Source: JAHRAH01 sp051009015 (lineage in GTDB: Bacteria; Pseudomonadota; Gammaproteobacteria; Tethybacterales; Persebacteraceae). From it: DNA of 15,464 bases. Positions 1 to 6,734 of this stretch are shown here, one piece after another. Below the pieces are notes generated by a model that saw only the letters and a list, made by a program, of their open reading frames with translations, was not told where the DNA came from and ran no database searches. Each line of letters begins with the position of its first letter. Positions within the stretch are counted from its first letter, which is position 1. The translations under genes and the position numbers were made by a program. The stretch lies in assembly GCA_051009015.1 (NCBI GenBank), contig JBPCWZ010000002.1:1-15464 (forward strand). The letters run 5' to 3'.

Positions 1-323
1 AGTTGTCCGGCGGCGAAAAGCAGCGCATTGCCATCGCCCGCGCGATTATCAAAGAACCGGCGATTTTTGTTTTTGACGAAGCGACCAGCGCGCTGGACTC
101 GCAAACCGAAAAGAGCATTCAGAAAGATATCAGCATTCTCGCCGGAACGCGTACGACCATTATGATAGCGCACCGGTTATCCACCATCGCCGATGCCGAC
201 GAGATAATCGTTTTGGTCAAAGGCGAAATAGCCGAGCGCGGCAAACACGCCGACCTGATGGCAAAAGACGGCAAATACGCCGCAATGTGGAAGTTGCAGC
301 AAAAAGAACACTCCGAAACCTAA
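1..323 (+). CDS. ABC transporter ATP-binding domain, C-terminal fragment (5' end outside window)
   Basis: This is the end of a nucleotide-binding domain, probably from a fused permease-ATPase exporter; the reading frame is open from base 3 and the true start lies before the window. The visible 106 residues begin at the ABC signature LSGGEKQR (TTG at base 3 is an internal Leu codon). Then come Walker B IFVFDEATSALD (about nt 63-98) with its catalytic Glu and D-loop, and the switch histidine in IAHRLSTI (about nt 168-191). The tail ADEIIVLVKGEIAERG is typical of the Atm1/HMT1/MsbA-like exporter group, which couples ATP hydrolysis to export across the inner membrane. The substrate cannot be read from this fragment. 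It ends in TAA at 321-323, followed at once by a dRS3-like palindrome. Confidence 0.9.
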   Translation, partial: LSGGEKQRIAIARAIIKEPAIFVFDEATSALDSQTEKSIQKDISILAGTRTTIMIAHRLSTIADADEIIVLVKGEIAERGKHADLMAKDGKYAAMWKLQQKEHSET

Positions 324-330
324 CCCTTGT

Positions 331-352
331 CATTCCCGCGCAGGCGGGAATC
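331..352. repeat. dRS3-like dispersed palindrome, copy 1
   Basis: ATTCCCGC (332-339), a 4-nt loop and GCGGGAAT (344-351) fit the ATTCCC-N8-GGGAAT consensus. It lies between the converging ABC transporter and ankyrin genes. No T-run follows on either strand, so it is a repeat rather than a canonical terminator, although the hairpin could protect 3' ends. Confidence 0.75.
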
Positions 353-359
353 TGCAAAC

Positions 360-382
360 CGCCGCTAATACAATAAGCGGCG
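360..382. terminator. Possible hairpin at the ankyrin gene stop codon
   Basis: CGCCGCT (360-366) and AGCGGCG (376-382) form a perfect 7-bp stem with a 9-nt A/T-rich loop. It spans the minus-strand stop codon (365-367). No U-tract follows, so intrinsic termination is uncertain. Together with the palindrome at 331-352 it may end transcription from both sides. Confidence 0.3.
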
Positions 383-1075
383 CTGCCCTTCTATCTCTTC
401 CAGCAGAAAACGCACGATATCGCTACCTTGACCATTGCTTTCTATGGCAATATCAATCGCCGTTTTTCCATCATCATCGCCAACACGCGCCATCGCGCCC
501 GCCTTGATAAGGGCATGTGCGGCTTTGATTTCACCGTGCTCTGCCGCTTTATGCAAAGGTGTCTGCCCCTTTATGTCTTTTGCGTCAATATCCGCCTCCG
601 CATTAGCAAGGGCAAACACGATTTCGGTTTGACCGTTCATTGCCGCGTAATGCAAAGCCGTGTAGCCATCTCCATCTTCTGTGTCAATATTCGCCCCCGC
701 ATTAAGAAGGGCAAACATGATTATGGTTTCACCACACGCTGCCGCCGAATGCAAAGGCGGCGACGAATAGATACCGTCGGCTTCAATATCCGCCCCCGCA
801 TCTATAAGGGCAATGACGGTTTTGTGGTGACCACCACTTACCGCTTTACTCAAAGGAGTCCCGCAATATATGCCCGTTGCGTCAATATCCGCTCTCGCTT
901 TGACAAGGGCAAGCACGGTTTCGGTTTCACCAAATTCCGCCGCTTTATGCAAAGGCGTCCCGCCCATGAAATCCTGTGCGTCAATATCCGCTCCGCCGGC
1001 TATCAGCCGTTTAACTTCGGCGGTTTCGCCGTTTTGCGCCGCCAAATGCAAAGGCGTTGTATTCGGTTTTTCCAT
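365..1075 (-). CDS. Ankyrin-repeat protein, cytoplasmic
   Basis: The 236-residue protein is almost entirely ankyrin repeats of 33 residues, starting at residues 7, 40, 73, 106, 139, 172 and 205, with the usual TPLHxAAxxGxxxxVxALIxAGADIDA pattern. The third and fourth units are more divergent (SKAVSGGHH, IIMFALLNAGANIDT). No signal peptide or membrane segment is visible, so it is probably cytosolic unless exported by a dedicated system. Ankyrin arrays bind other proteins; no partner or enzymatic domain is visible. The C-terminal cap (DDDGKTAIDIAIESNGQGSDI) resembles the cap of the ankyrin lipoprotein at 14155-15009, so the two are probably paralogues. The start ATG has a weak AAGAG upstream. 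It lies 81 nt downstream of the methyltransferase gene on the same strand and could be cotranscribed with it. Confidence 0.9.
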   Translation of the reverse strand: MEKPNTTPLHLAAQNGETAEVKRLIAGGADIDAQDFMGGTPLHKAAEFGETETVLALVKARADIDATGIYCGTPLSKAVSGGHHKTVIALIDAGADIEADGIYSSPPLHSAAACGETIIMFALLNAGANIDTEDGDGYTALHYAAMNGQTEIVFALANAEADIDAKDIKGQTPLHKAAEHGEIKAAHALIKAGAMARVGDDDGKTAIDIAIESNGQGSDIVRFLLEEIEGQRRLLY

Positions 1076-1156
1076 CGTTTTCTCTTTGTTGTGATGTGTT
1101 GTCTCAGATTCTCCAAAGGCATCTTTTGCCGCCCGAGGGGAATCTGACAGGCGAAT

Positions 1157-2464
1157 CTATATCTTTCGCTTTTGCTTTTCGGCTTTGGCAATCGCCTTTG
1201 CCTTTTCTTTGGCAAGCGCGACGGCGCGTTCTTTCCGCCATTCTTCCATGCTTGCCGCCGCTTTTTCGGCAATCACCCGGCGGCGCGTTTCCGCCATCGG
1301 CTTTACGCCTTTCTTTTTGTGGCATTCGCGGCAAAGCAAGTGCAGGTTTGATATGTCGTTATCGCCGCCTTTTGCCTTCGGGCGCAGGTGGTCAATTTCC
1401 GGCTCCTTAAGCGGCTCGTTGCAACAACGGCATTTGCCGTCCTGCCATTTGTGCAGGTTTTTCATCACCGCCGCCTTTTGCGGAATCGGCGGCAAGTCGG
1501 GCAAATCCGATACTTTGAGCGTCTGCACCTGCGGGATTCCCCTGTCGCCAAACAAGTGGGCGGCGCATTTGGTTAGTTTGCGGCGCAACACATCGCCGGC
1601 ATCCGTGCCAACATCAATGCCAATCCAGCGGCGGCGGTCGTCAAAGAATAACTCGCTGGCGGCGGCAGTTACGCCGCAACCGCAAAACGGGTCAAGGACA
1701 ACATCGCCGGGGCGGGATGATGCGGCGATGATGCGGCGCAACAAAACAATCGGCTTTTCGGTCGGATGCCCAACGCTTTCTTTGCTGTTCTTTTTGACTG
1801 CGGCAAAAGACCAAACACTCTCCGGCGTTTTTGTCGTTTTGCCGCCGATATATTGCTTGCCGCCGAGTGTGCGGGCGGTTTGATATCTGGCAACCGACTC
1901 CGCCTTTATCGGCACTTGCACATCATCGGCATTAAACACATAATCGCCGCTTGCCGAATAACGCAGCAATATGTCGTGCTTGCGGGAAAAATCTTTCTTG
2001 GGACGCCCCGGCGTATCGTTATAAAACCAAACTATCTCATTGCGAAAGTTATCTTTGCCAAAGATGGTGTCCATCAGCAACTTGACGCCGTGCGACATTG
2101 TCGGGTCGCAGTGGTAGTAGATACTGCCGGTCGGCTTAAGCAGCCGGTGCATCTGCACAAGACGCACGCCCATATAGGTCAGGTATGCCTGCCAACTGCC
2201 GCCATTGGCATAGCCCAGCGTTTCTATCACCGCCGCCGCCGCCGGGTACCTTCCCTGCAGGATTTCGTGGTCATCCTCGTGGATGTCGGCAAGCGTCCAA
2301 GTATCCTTGAAGGACACTTTTTTGCCAGTTTCTTTCAGCGGATTCTCCCACTGCTTGCCGGTGTTAAACGGCGGGTCAAGGTATATCAAATCCACCGAGT
2401 CGCTCGGCATGCGCGACATTACCAACAGGTTGTCGGCATTGTAGATGGTGCGGTCAAGTTGCAT
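1157..2464 (-). CDS. Site-specific DNA methyltransferase fused to an HNH endonuclease domain
   Basis: This 435-residue protein has two parts. Residues 1-300 are an amino-methyltransferase of the N6-adenine/N4-cytosine type: catalytic motif IV DPPF at 30-33, HPTEKP at 233-238 and the SAM-binding LDPFCGCG at 257-264. Motif IV before motif I is the beta-class order. Residues about 335-390 are an HNH nuclease with zinc-binding CRCC (345-348), catalytic EIDH (356-359), the SNLHLLC segment and CREC (378-381). A lysine/alanine-rich helical tail (about 390-435) may contact DNA. Having both activities in one chain suggests a compact restriction-modification or self-limiting modification enzyme; no separate restriction gene or specificity subunit is next to it. 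The ATG at 2464 has no Shine-Dalgarno, but TATATT lies 11 nt before it. Recognition sequence unknown. Whether the HNH part is active cannot be seen. Confidence 0.88.
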   Translation of the reverse strand: MQLDRTIYNADNLLVMSRMPSDSVDLIYLDPPFNTGKQWENPLKETGKKVSFKDTWTLADIHEDDHEILQGRYPAAAAVIETLGYANGGSWQAYLTYMGVRLVQMHRLLKPTGSIYYHCDPTMSHGVKLLMDTIFGKDNFRNEIVWFYNDTPGRPKKDFSRKHDILLRYSASGDYVFNADDVQVPIKAESVARYQTARTLGGKQYIGGKTTKTPESVWSFAAVKKNSKESVGHPTEKPIVLLRRIIAASSRPGDVVLDPFCGCGVTAAASELFFDDRRRWIGIDVGTDAGDVLRRKLTKCAAHLFGDRGIPQVQTLKVSDLPDLPPIPQKAAVMKNLHKWQDGKCRCCNEPLKEPEIDHLRPKAKGGDNDISNLHLLCRECHKKKGVKPMAETRRRVIAEKAAASMEEWRKERAVALAKEKAKAIAKAEKQKRKI

Positions 2465-2475
2465 AACGCCATTCT

Positions 2476-2481
2476 AATATA
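2476..2481 (-). promoter_or_regulatory. Putative -10 box of the methyltransferase gene
   Basis: The minus strand reads TATATT, ending 11 nt before the methyltransferase ATG. A start site about 7 nt downstream would leave a leader of only about 5 nt. No convincing -35 hexamer is visible at 16-18 nt. Confidence 0.35.
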
Positions 2482-2540
2482 ACTGCCCGCCGAATTGACG
2501 AATTCGCCCACTTTTGCCAAACTGCCGTCTTTGCCCCATT

Positions 2541-2590
2541 AGATTCCCGCTTTTGCGGGAATGACGAGGGCGGCGGGGCGGGAATGACGA
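2541..2590. repeat. dRS3-like palindrome, copy 2, plus an extra half-site
   Basis: ATTCCCGC (2543-2550), TTTT and GCGGGAAT (2555-2562) form a perfect 8-bp stem. A further half-site GCGGGAATGACGA follows at about 2578-2590. It sits in the 173-bp gap between the divergent methyltransferase and fabI genes, which otherwise holds only their presumed promoters. Confidence 0.7.
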
Positions 2591-2625
2591 TATTAAAGAA
2601 AAGACCGGCGAGGCAAAAGACGGAG

Positions 2626-2631
2626 TATAAT
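2626..2631 (+). promoter_or_regulatory. Putative -10 box of fabI, leaderless spacing
   Basis: A consensus TATAAT lies only 6 nt before the fabI ATG at 2638. The usual start site 6-7 nt after the -10 would therefore fall on the A of the ATG, giving a leaderless mRNA. GGAG at 2622-2625 overlaps the promoter, and under this model it would not be in the transcript. No -35 hexamer is clear. Confidence 0.45.
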
Positions 2632-2637
2632 AGACAA

Positions 2638-3447
2638 ATGCTTTTGGGCGGAAAACGGGTTTTGGTTGTCGGTGTGCGCAATCGGCGGTCGCTTGCTTTT
2701 GCCATCGCACAACAGGCGCATAACGCCGGGGCGAAGTTGGCTTTTGCCGTCCAGCCGGGCGACAAAGCACACGACAAAACTTCCGCTATTATTAATGCCG
2801 AGTTTGCCGGTTGTCCGGTTTTTCCCTGCGATGCCGCCAAAGATGACGACATCCAAAGCGCAACCGACAATGCCGCCGAAAAGTTGGGCGGATTGGACGG
2901 GCTTGTTCATGCCATCGCCTTCGCCCGCCGCGAAAGTATTATGGGCGATTATCAGGATGGCACAGACCGCCCGGCTTTTGCCGAAGCATTGGATATTAGT
3001 GCATATACGCTTACCGGCTTTTGCCGCGCCGCTCAGCGGCATTTTGTCCGAAGCGGCGGCGGCAGTGTTATCACCCTTTCTTATCTGGGCGCAAACCGCG
3101 CATTGCCAAACTACAATGTAATGGGCGTTGCCAAAGCGGCTTTGGAAGCAAGCGTCCGCTATCTGGCTTATGGAATGGGCAAATACAATGTGCGCATAAA
3201 CGCCGTATCCGCCGGACCGGTCAAAACCCTCGCCGCCGCCGGTATTGGCGATTTTGGCAAGATCCTCGCCGAAGTCAAACGGCAAGCGCCTTTGCGCCGG
3301 AATATCAATGCCGAAGAAGCGGCAAATGTTGCGGTGTTTTTACTTTCCGACCTTGCGACAGCCGTCACCGGCGAAGTCATACACGCCGATTGCGGCTTTC
3401 ATATTACCGCCGGACTTGCCGCCGACGACTCCGCAACCGATAACTGA
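2638..3447 (+). CDS. fabI: Enoyl-[acyl-carrier-protein] reductase (NADH), FabI type
   Basis: FabI carries out the last step of each fatty-acid elongation cycle, NADH-dependent reduction of trans-2-enoyl-ACP, in the cytoplasm. The 269-residue product has the family's usual length. It shows the modified N-terminal nucleotide motif GVRNRRSLAFAIA (12-24), the FabI active-site pair Tyr149 and Tyr159 in SYLG and NYNVMGVAK with Lys166 (Y-x6-K rather than the Y-x3-K of other short-chain reductases), and the C-terminal GEVIHADCGFH. I chose ATG 2638 over an in-frame ATG at 2584: the family starts with a short lead into the first beta strand, and the earlier start would lie upstream of the TATAAT box. 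It heads a run of five same-strand genes with short gaps. Confidence 0.93.
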   Translation: MLLGGKRVLVVGVRNRRSLAFAIAQQAHNAGAKLAFAVQPGDKAHDKTSAIINAEFAGCPVFPCDAAKDDDIQSATDNAAEKLGGLDGLVHAIAFARRESIMGDYQDGTDRPAFAEALDISAYTLTGFCRAAQRHFVRSGGGSVITLSYLGANRALPNYNVMGVAKAALEASVRYLAYGMGKYNVRINAVSAGPVKTLAAAGIGDFGKILAEVKRQAPLRRNINAEEAANVAVFLLSDLATAVTGEVIHADCGFHITAGLAADDSATDN

Positions 3448-3472
3448 CACCAAAACCTTGCAGCAAAAACCG

Positions 3473-4510
3473 ATGACGCCGCCGCATTCTTTGTTGTTGC
3501 GGGCTTTGATGATGGAGCGGGTTGCGCGCCGCCCTTTTTGGCTTATGCGTCAGGCGGGCAGGTATTTGCCGGAATACCGCGCCGTGCGCGAAAAATGCGG
3601 CGGCTTTCTGGCAATGGCAAAATCGCCACCGGTCGCATGCGAGATAACACTGCAGCCGGTGCGGCGGTTTGATACCGATGCCGCTATTATTTTTTCGGAT
3701 ATTCTCACCATCCCCGATGCGATGGGGCTGGGCTTGCATTTTATTGACGGCGAAGGACCAAAACTGCAAAACCCCCTGCGCGACGAAAATGCGGTCGGGC
3801 GGTTGCGTCCGGTGGCGGAAGGCGAGTTGGATTATGTTTATGATGCTTGTCGCTTGGCTGTTGGCGAACTGCCGGCGGATATTCCGCTTATCGGCTTTTG
3901 CGGCTCGCCGTGGACTTTGGCTTGTTATATGATAGACGGCGGCGGCGGCGGCTTTTGGCGGGCGCGAAAGATGGTTTATGACCGACCGGATTTGTTGCAC
4001 CGCATTCTTGCGGCAAATGCCGAAGCGGCGGTATCTTTGTTGTGCGGGCAACTCGCCGCCGGATGTCGCGTGGCGATGATTTTTGACAGTTGGGGCGGGT
4101 TGCTCGGCGGCGATGATTACGAAACCTTTTCACTTCGCTACATTCGCGATATCATCAATGCCGTCAAAGCGCAACATAATGATGCGCCGATAATCGTATT
4201 TGCCCGCCAGTGTCATCGTCATCTTGCCGCTATCGCCAAAAGCGGCTGTGATGCCGCGGGGATAGATTGGCAAACGCCGATGTCGCAAGCGCGGGATATT
4301 ACCGGCGGAAAGATAGCACTGCAGGGCAATATGGATCCTGCTGTTTTGCTTGCCGATGCCGATGCCGTCCGCCGCGAAGCGAAGCGGATATTATGCGATT
4401 TTGGCGATGGTCACGGGCATATTTTCAACCTCGGGCATGGTGTTGATAAAAACACGCCGCCGGAAAATGTCGCCGTTCTTGCCGATGCGGTGCGCGGGCA
4501 TAAACTATAA
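3473..4510 (+). CDS. hemE: Uroporphyrinogen decarboxylase
   Basis: HemE decarboxylates the four acetate side chains of uroporphyrinogen III to give coproporphyrinogen III in haem synthesis; it is a cytosolic homodimer without cofactor. The 345-residue product has the standard length. It carries RQAGRYLPEYR (26-36), the catalytic-aspartate motif FSDILTIPDAMG (74-85, Asp76), PLIGFCGSPWTLACYMIDG in the middle and the C-terminal GHIFNLGHGVDKNTPPENV. Start ATG 3473 follows the fabI stop by 25 nt. The frame is open further upstream inside fabI, but that extension has no homology. No Shine-Dalgarno is visible, so translation probably depends on coupling or unstructured RNA. Confidence 0.97.
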   Translation: MTPPHSLLLRALMMERVARRPFWLMRQAGRYLPEYRAVREKCGGFLAMAKSPPVACEITLQPVRRFDTDAAIIFSDILTIPDAMGLGLHFIDGEGPKLQNPLRDENAVGRLRPVAEGELDYVYDACRLAVGELPADIPLIGFCGSPWTLACYMIDGGGGGFWRARKMVYDRPDLLHRILAANAEAAVSLLCGQLAAGCRVAMIFDSWGGLLGGDDYETFSLRYIRDIINAVKAQHNDAPIIVFARQCHRHLAAIAKSGCDAAGIDWQTPMSQARDITGGKIALQGNMDPAVLLADADAVRREAKRILCDFGDGHGHIFNLGHGVDKNTPPENVAVLADAVRGHKL

Positions 4511-4511
4511 T
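4506..4511 (+). promoter_or_regulatory. Possible internal -10 box overlapping the hemE stop
   Basis: TATAAT overlaps the hemE TAA. A start site near 4518 would give a leader of about 12 nt containing AAAGG before the ATG at 4530. It may be coincidental to the stop codon context, because no -35 is evident. Confidence 0.25.
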
Positions 4512-4529
4512 AACAGCGAAAGGCAGCAG

Positions 4530-5234
4530 ATGAAGATAGGCATTTTGCAAACAGGCGAAACCCCGCCGCCCCTGCGCGCCAAATACGGGCGTTATCCTGC
4601 TATGTTTGAGGATTTGTTCGCCCGCATCGGCGGCGGCGATAACTTTGCCATTTATGATGTCCGGCGCGGGCGGCTGCCCAAAAAGCCGGAAGTTTGCGAC
4701 GGCTATATCATCACCGGCAGCCGTTATGGCGTTTATGAAGAGTTGCCGTGGATAGCGCGGCTTTTGGAATATGTGCAAACTTTGCATCGCGCCCGCCGCC
4801 CGATGGCGGGTGTTTGTTTCGGTCATCAGGCACTTGCCGCGGCACTCGGCGGGCGGGTTGTCAAATCGCCAAAAGGATGGGGGGTCGGCTTGCAGTCATG
4901 GCGGGTTTTGCGCGCCGCGCCGTTTATGACAAAAGTCCCGAAGGATTTTTCATTGTTGTCATTTCATCAGGACCAGGTTGTCAAACTGCCGCGCGGCGCG
5001 GTGCGCTTGTTTGGCAATGCGTTTTGTCAAAACGCCGGTTTTGCCATTGGTAGCGGGGTTTTTGCCGTGCAGGGTCATCCGGAGTTTGTCCCCGGCTTTT
5101 GCCGCGATTTGGCAAATCATCGCCGGGGGATGTTGCCGCCGGAGTTGGTTGCGGCGGCGGCGCGGGCGGGGCGCAATGACAGTTTGCTTTGCGCGCGGTG
5201 GATGCGCGCTTTTTTCCAAAATGCGATAAAATAA
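4530..5234 (+). CDS. Class I glutamine amidotransferase (GMP-synthase-like)
   Basis: The 234-residue protein is a stand-alone class I glutamine amidotransferase of the COG0518 type, which releases ammonia from glutamine, or hydrolyses a related gamma-glutamyl compound, through a Cys-His-Glu triad. Cys96 lies in the nucleophile elbow GVCFGHQ (94-100); His183 and Glu185 are in QGHPEF (181-186). ITGSRYGVYEELPWI (61-75) is the usual oxyanion-region lead-in of this subfamily, and SFHQDQV (144-150) is also characteristic. No synthetase domain is attached, so the acceptor is unknown; the family includes gamma-glutamyl-peptide hydrolases as well as synthase partners. Start ATG 4530 has AAAGG about 7 nt upstream and lies 19 nt after the hemE stop. 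An upstream in-frame extension into hemE has no homology. Confidence 0.85.
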   Translation: MKIGILQTGETPPPLRAKYGRYPAMFEDLFARIGGGDNFAIYDVRRGRLPKKPEVCDGYIITGSRYGVYEELPWIARLLEYVQTLHRARRPMAGVCFGHQALAAALGGRVVKSPKGWGVGLQSWRVLRAAPFMTKVPKDFSLLSFHQDQVVKLPRGAVRLFGNAFCQNAGFAIGSGVFAVQGHPEFVPGFCRDLANHRRGMLPPELVAAAARAGRNDSLLCARWMRAFFQNAIK

Positions 5235-5239
5235 GCGTG

Positions 5240-6055
5240 ATGGCGGCGGTAGCACAGCAATATTCCGATGTCCAAAGCGGCGTGGACACGCGCGCTTTGG
5301 CGTTGAATCGCGTGGGCATTCGCGGCGTTCGTTTGCCGATGTTATTCTCGGACGGCGCGGACAGCATTCCGTCCATTGGCGATTGGCGCTGCTATACCGA
5401 TTTGCAGGCGGATGCCCGCGGCACGCATATGTCGCGTTTGGTGCGCGCTTTGCATCGCAGCAGCGACTTGTTTAATTTTGAGCGTTTTGCCGAGTTGCCC
5501 GGTGTTGTTTTGGATTTGTTGCCCGGGGCGGCGGAGTGCGATTTGTCGGTGCGCTTTGATTGTTTTATTGACAAAAAAGCGCCGGTTACCGGAGAGTCGG
5601 GTTTTGTGGATTACCGGGCGATGTTTGCGGCAAGGCGGCGGCGCGACGGCAGCCAGCGGACGATAATCGGGGCGACTGCGCCGGTGACGAGTTTGTGCCC
5701 CTGTTCCAAGGCGATATCCGAGCGCGGCGCGCACAATCAGCGTTCGCATTTGACTTTGTATTTTGAGCCCGGCGCGCCGGCGCGCATGCGCGATATTATC
5801 GCCCTCATAGAATCATGCGCATCGTGCGAGTTATATTCAATGTTAAAGCGGGCGGACGAGCGTCATGTAACCGAAAAGGCGTATGACAACCCGAAGTTTG
5901 TTGAAGATATGGTGCGCGATTTGGCGGGCGATGTCGGGCGCGAAGTCGGCGCATTGTCCTATCGGGTGGAGGCGGAAAACTTTGAATCCATCCACAATCA
6001 TTCCGCCTTTGCGATGGTGGAATCGCCGGATTTTCCCGCCGATATGCTGGAATAA
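5240..6055 (+). CDS. folE2: GTP cyclohydrolase IB (FolE2)
   Basis: FolE2 converts GTP to 7,8-dihydroneopterin triphosphate, the entry step to folate (and often queuosine); it replaces the zinc-dependent FolE. The 271-residue protein has the N-terminal DVQSGVDTRALALNRVGIRG (10-29), THMSR (62-66) and the signature SLCPCSKAISERGAHNQRS (151-169), with the conserved cysteine pair 153/155 and metal-ligand His165. The C-terminal NFESIHNHSAFA region also fits the family. Start ATG 5240 lies 5 nt after the amidotransferase stop; an earlier in-frame start at 5189 would overlap that gene and adds no conserved sequence. There is no Shine-Dalgarno, so translational coupling to the preceding gene is likely. 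FolE2 use is often associated with zinc limitation, but no Zur-like operator is visible here. Confidence 0.95.
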   Translation: MAAVAQQYSDVQSGVDTRALALNRVGIRGVRLPMLFSDGADSIPSIGDWRCYTDLQADARGTHMSRLVRALHRSSDLFNFERFAELPGVVLDLLPGAAECDLSVRFDCFIDKKAPVTGESGFVDYRAMFAARRRRDGSQRTIIGATAPVTSLCPCSKAISERGAHNQRSHLTLYFEPGAPARMRDIIALIESCASCELYSMLKRADERHVTEKAYDNPKFVEDMVRDLAGDVGREVGALSYRVEAENFESIHNHSAFAMVESPDFPADMLE

Positions 6056-6114
6056 TCCAAACCGCCGGGGCATTTTGCCTTTTCGGCTTGTTGTTCGCAT
6101 TCTTTTTTGTTGCG

Positions 6115-6576
6115 ATGAAGAGATTATTGATTGTCGCCAATGCGCCGTCGCCAAATGCCCGGCGGCTTTTGCAAGCGGCGGAATGCGGGGCGCGCGATTC
6201 GCAGATAGCGGGCGTTGAAGTATCGGCAAAGTTGCCGCTGGCGGCGGCGGCGGAAGATGTCTTATCTGCCGATGCGCTAATCATCGGCACGACCGAAAAC
6301 TTCGGTCAGATGAGCGGTTTGATGAAGGATTTTTTTGAGCGGATATATTATCCGTGTCTGGAAAAGACGGAGGCAAAACCTTATGCCCTCTATGTCCGCG
6401 CCGGAAAAGACGGCACAGGCACAGTGCGCGGTATCACGGCGATAACAACCGGCTTAAGATGGCGCATCACTCAGCCGCCGTTGATGATGGTCGGCGCGTA
6501 CAATCCGCTTTTTGCCGAACAATGCCAAACTCTCGGCACAACCATAGCGGCAAGTTTGGAGTCCGATTTGCTCTAA
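6115..6576 (+). CDS. Flavodoxin-like / NAD(P)H-dependent FMN oxidoreductase family protein
   Basis: The 153-residue protein has a flavodoxin-like fold. It begins with a short beta strand MKRLLIVANAPSPNARRLLQ (1-20), whose loop corresponds to the FMN-phosphate loop. The second flavin-binding segment ADALIIGTTENFGQMSGLMK (52-71) has the family-typical GT-x-ENFG-x-SG form, followed by DFFERIYYPCLEK. This points to a small cytosolic electron carrier or quinone/azo-type reductase; the partner is unknown. Start ATG 6115 was chosen because it opens the first beta strand; codons upstream are in frame but encode a phenylalanine-rich stretch without homology. The gap to folE2 is 59 nt. It is the last gene of the plus-strand run; no good terminator follows, and the next 154 nt are A/T-rich with the autotransporter promoter. 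Confidence 0.72.
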   Translation: MKRLLIVANAPSPNARRLLQAAECGARDSQIAGVEVSAKLPLAAAAEDVLSADALIIGTTENFGQMSGLMKDFFERIYYPCLEKTEAKPYALYVRAGKDGTGTVRGITAITTGLRWRITQPPLMMVGAYNPLFAEQCQTLGTTIAASLESDLL

Positions 6577-6673
6577 CCCCGCCGACATTGGGCGGAATCG
6601 GGCATATATCGCCGATGGCGGAAAATATTCGTTAAATTTTGTCCGGCGGGGGTATTATTTTGATATTTATGGT

Positions 6674-6679
6674 TATAAT
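6674..6679 (+). promoter_or_regulatory. Putative -10 box of the inverse autotransporter
   Basis: GGTTATAATAG contains a consensus TATAAT in an A/T-rich stretch. The next ATG (6687) is 7 nt after it, placing the expected start site at or next to that ATG. No -35 hexamer is clear at 16-18 nt, so an extended element or an activator may be needed. Confidence 0.5.
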
Positions 6680-6686
6680 AGCGTAA

Positions 6687-6734
6687 ATGCATTCCCGTTG
6701 TGGAATGTATGACTTTCGGAGAAAGGGACAATGA
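6687..6734 (+). CDS. Putative 15-codon leader mini-ORF upstream of the autotransporter
   Basis: ATG at 6687 opens the frame MHSRCGMYDFRRKGQ, ending in TGA 6732-6734, which overlaps the autotransporter ATG (6731-6733) as ATGA. The ATG falls at the expected transcription start of the TATAAT box, so it could be translated leaderless. Its last codons contain the GGAG and AAAGGG that serve as Shine-Dalgarno for the main gene, an arrangement suited to coupling or reinitiation. The first codons form an imperfect stem (6687-6695 with 6702-6710, one G-U pair, 6-nt loop). No homology is claimed; only position supports it. Confidence 0.3.
   Translation: MHSRCGMYDFRRKGQ

Noticed and set aside
428..1147. 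Long open frame on the plus strand across the first ankyrin gene, with repeated FCVNIR-like units
   Set aside because: It is an antisense echo of the 99-bp ankyrin units: the periodic codons keep the opposite frame open. The minus-strand frame has clear ankyrin homology.
1766..2482. Long plus-strand frame opposite the methyltransferase gene
   Set aside because: The minus strand encodes all methyltransferase motifs; the opposite frame has none, and its length is explained by high GC content.
2584..2637. Longer fabI start at ATG 2584
   Set aside because: The extra 18 residues are basic and non-homologous, and the start would lie upstream of the presumed TATAAT box.
3245..3472. N-terminal extension of hemE overlapping fabI
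   Set aside because: It lies in the fabI coding region in another frame. HemE proteins start near the MTPPHSLLLRA segment.
6577..6640. Rho-independent terminator after the flavodoxin-like gene
   Set aside because: Only weak 4-5 bp stems are present and no T-run follows them.
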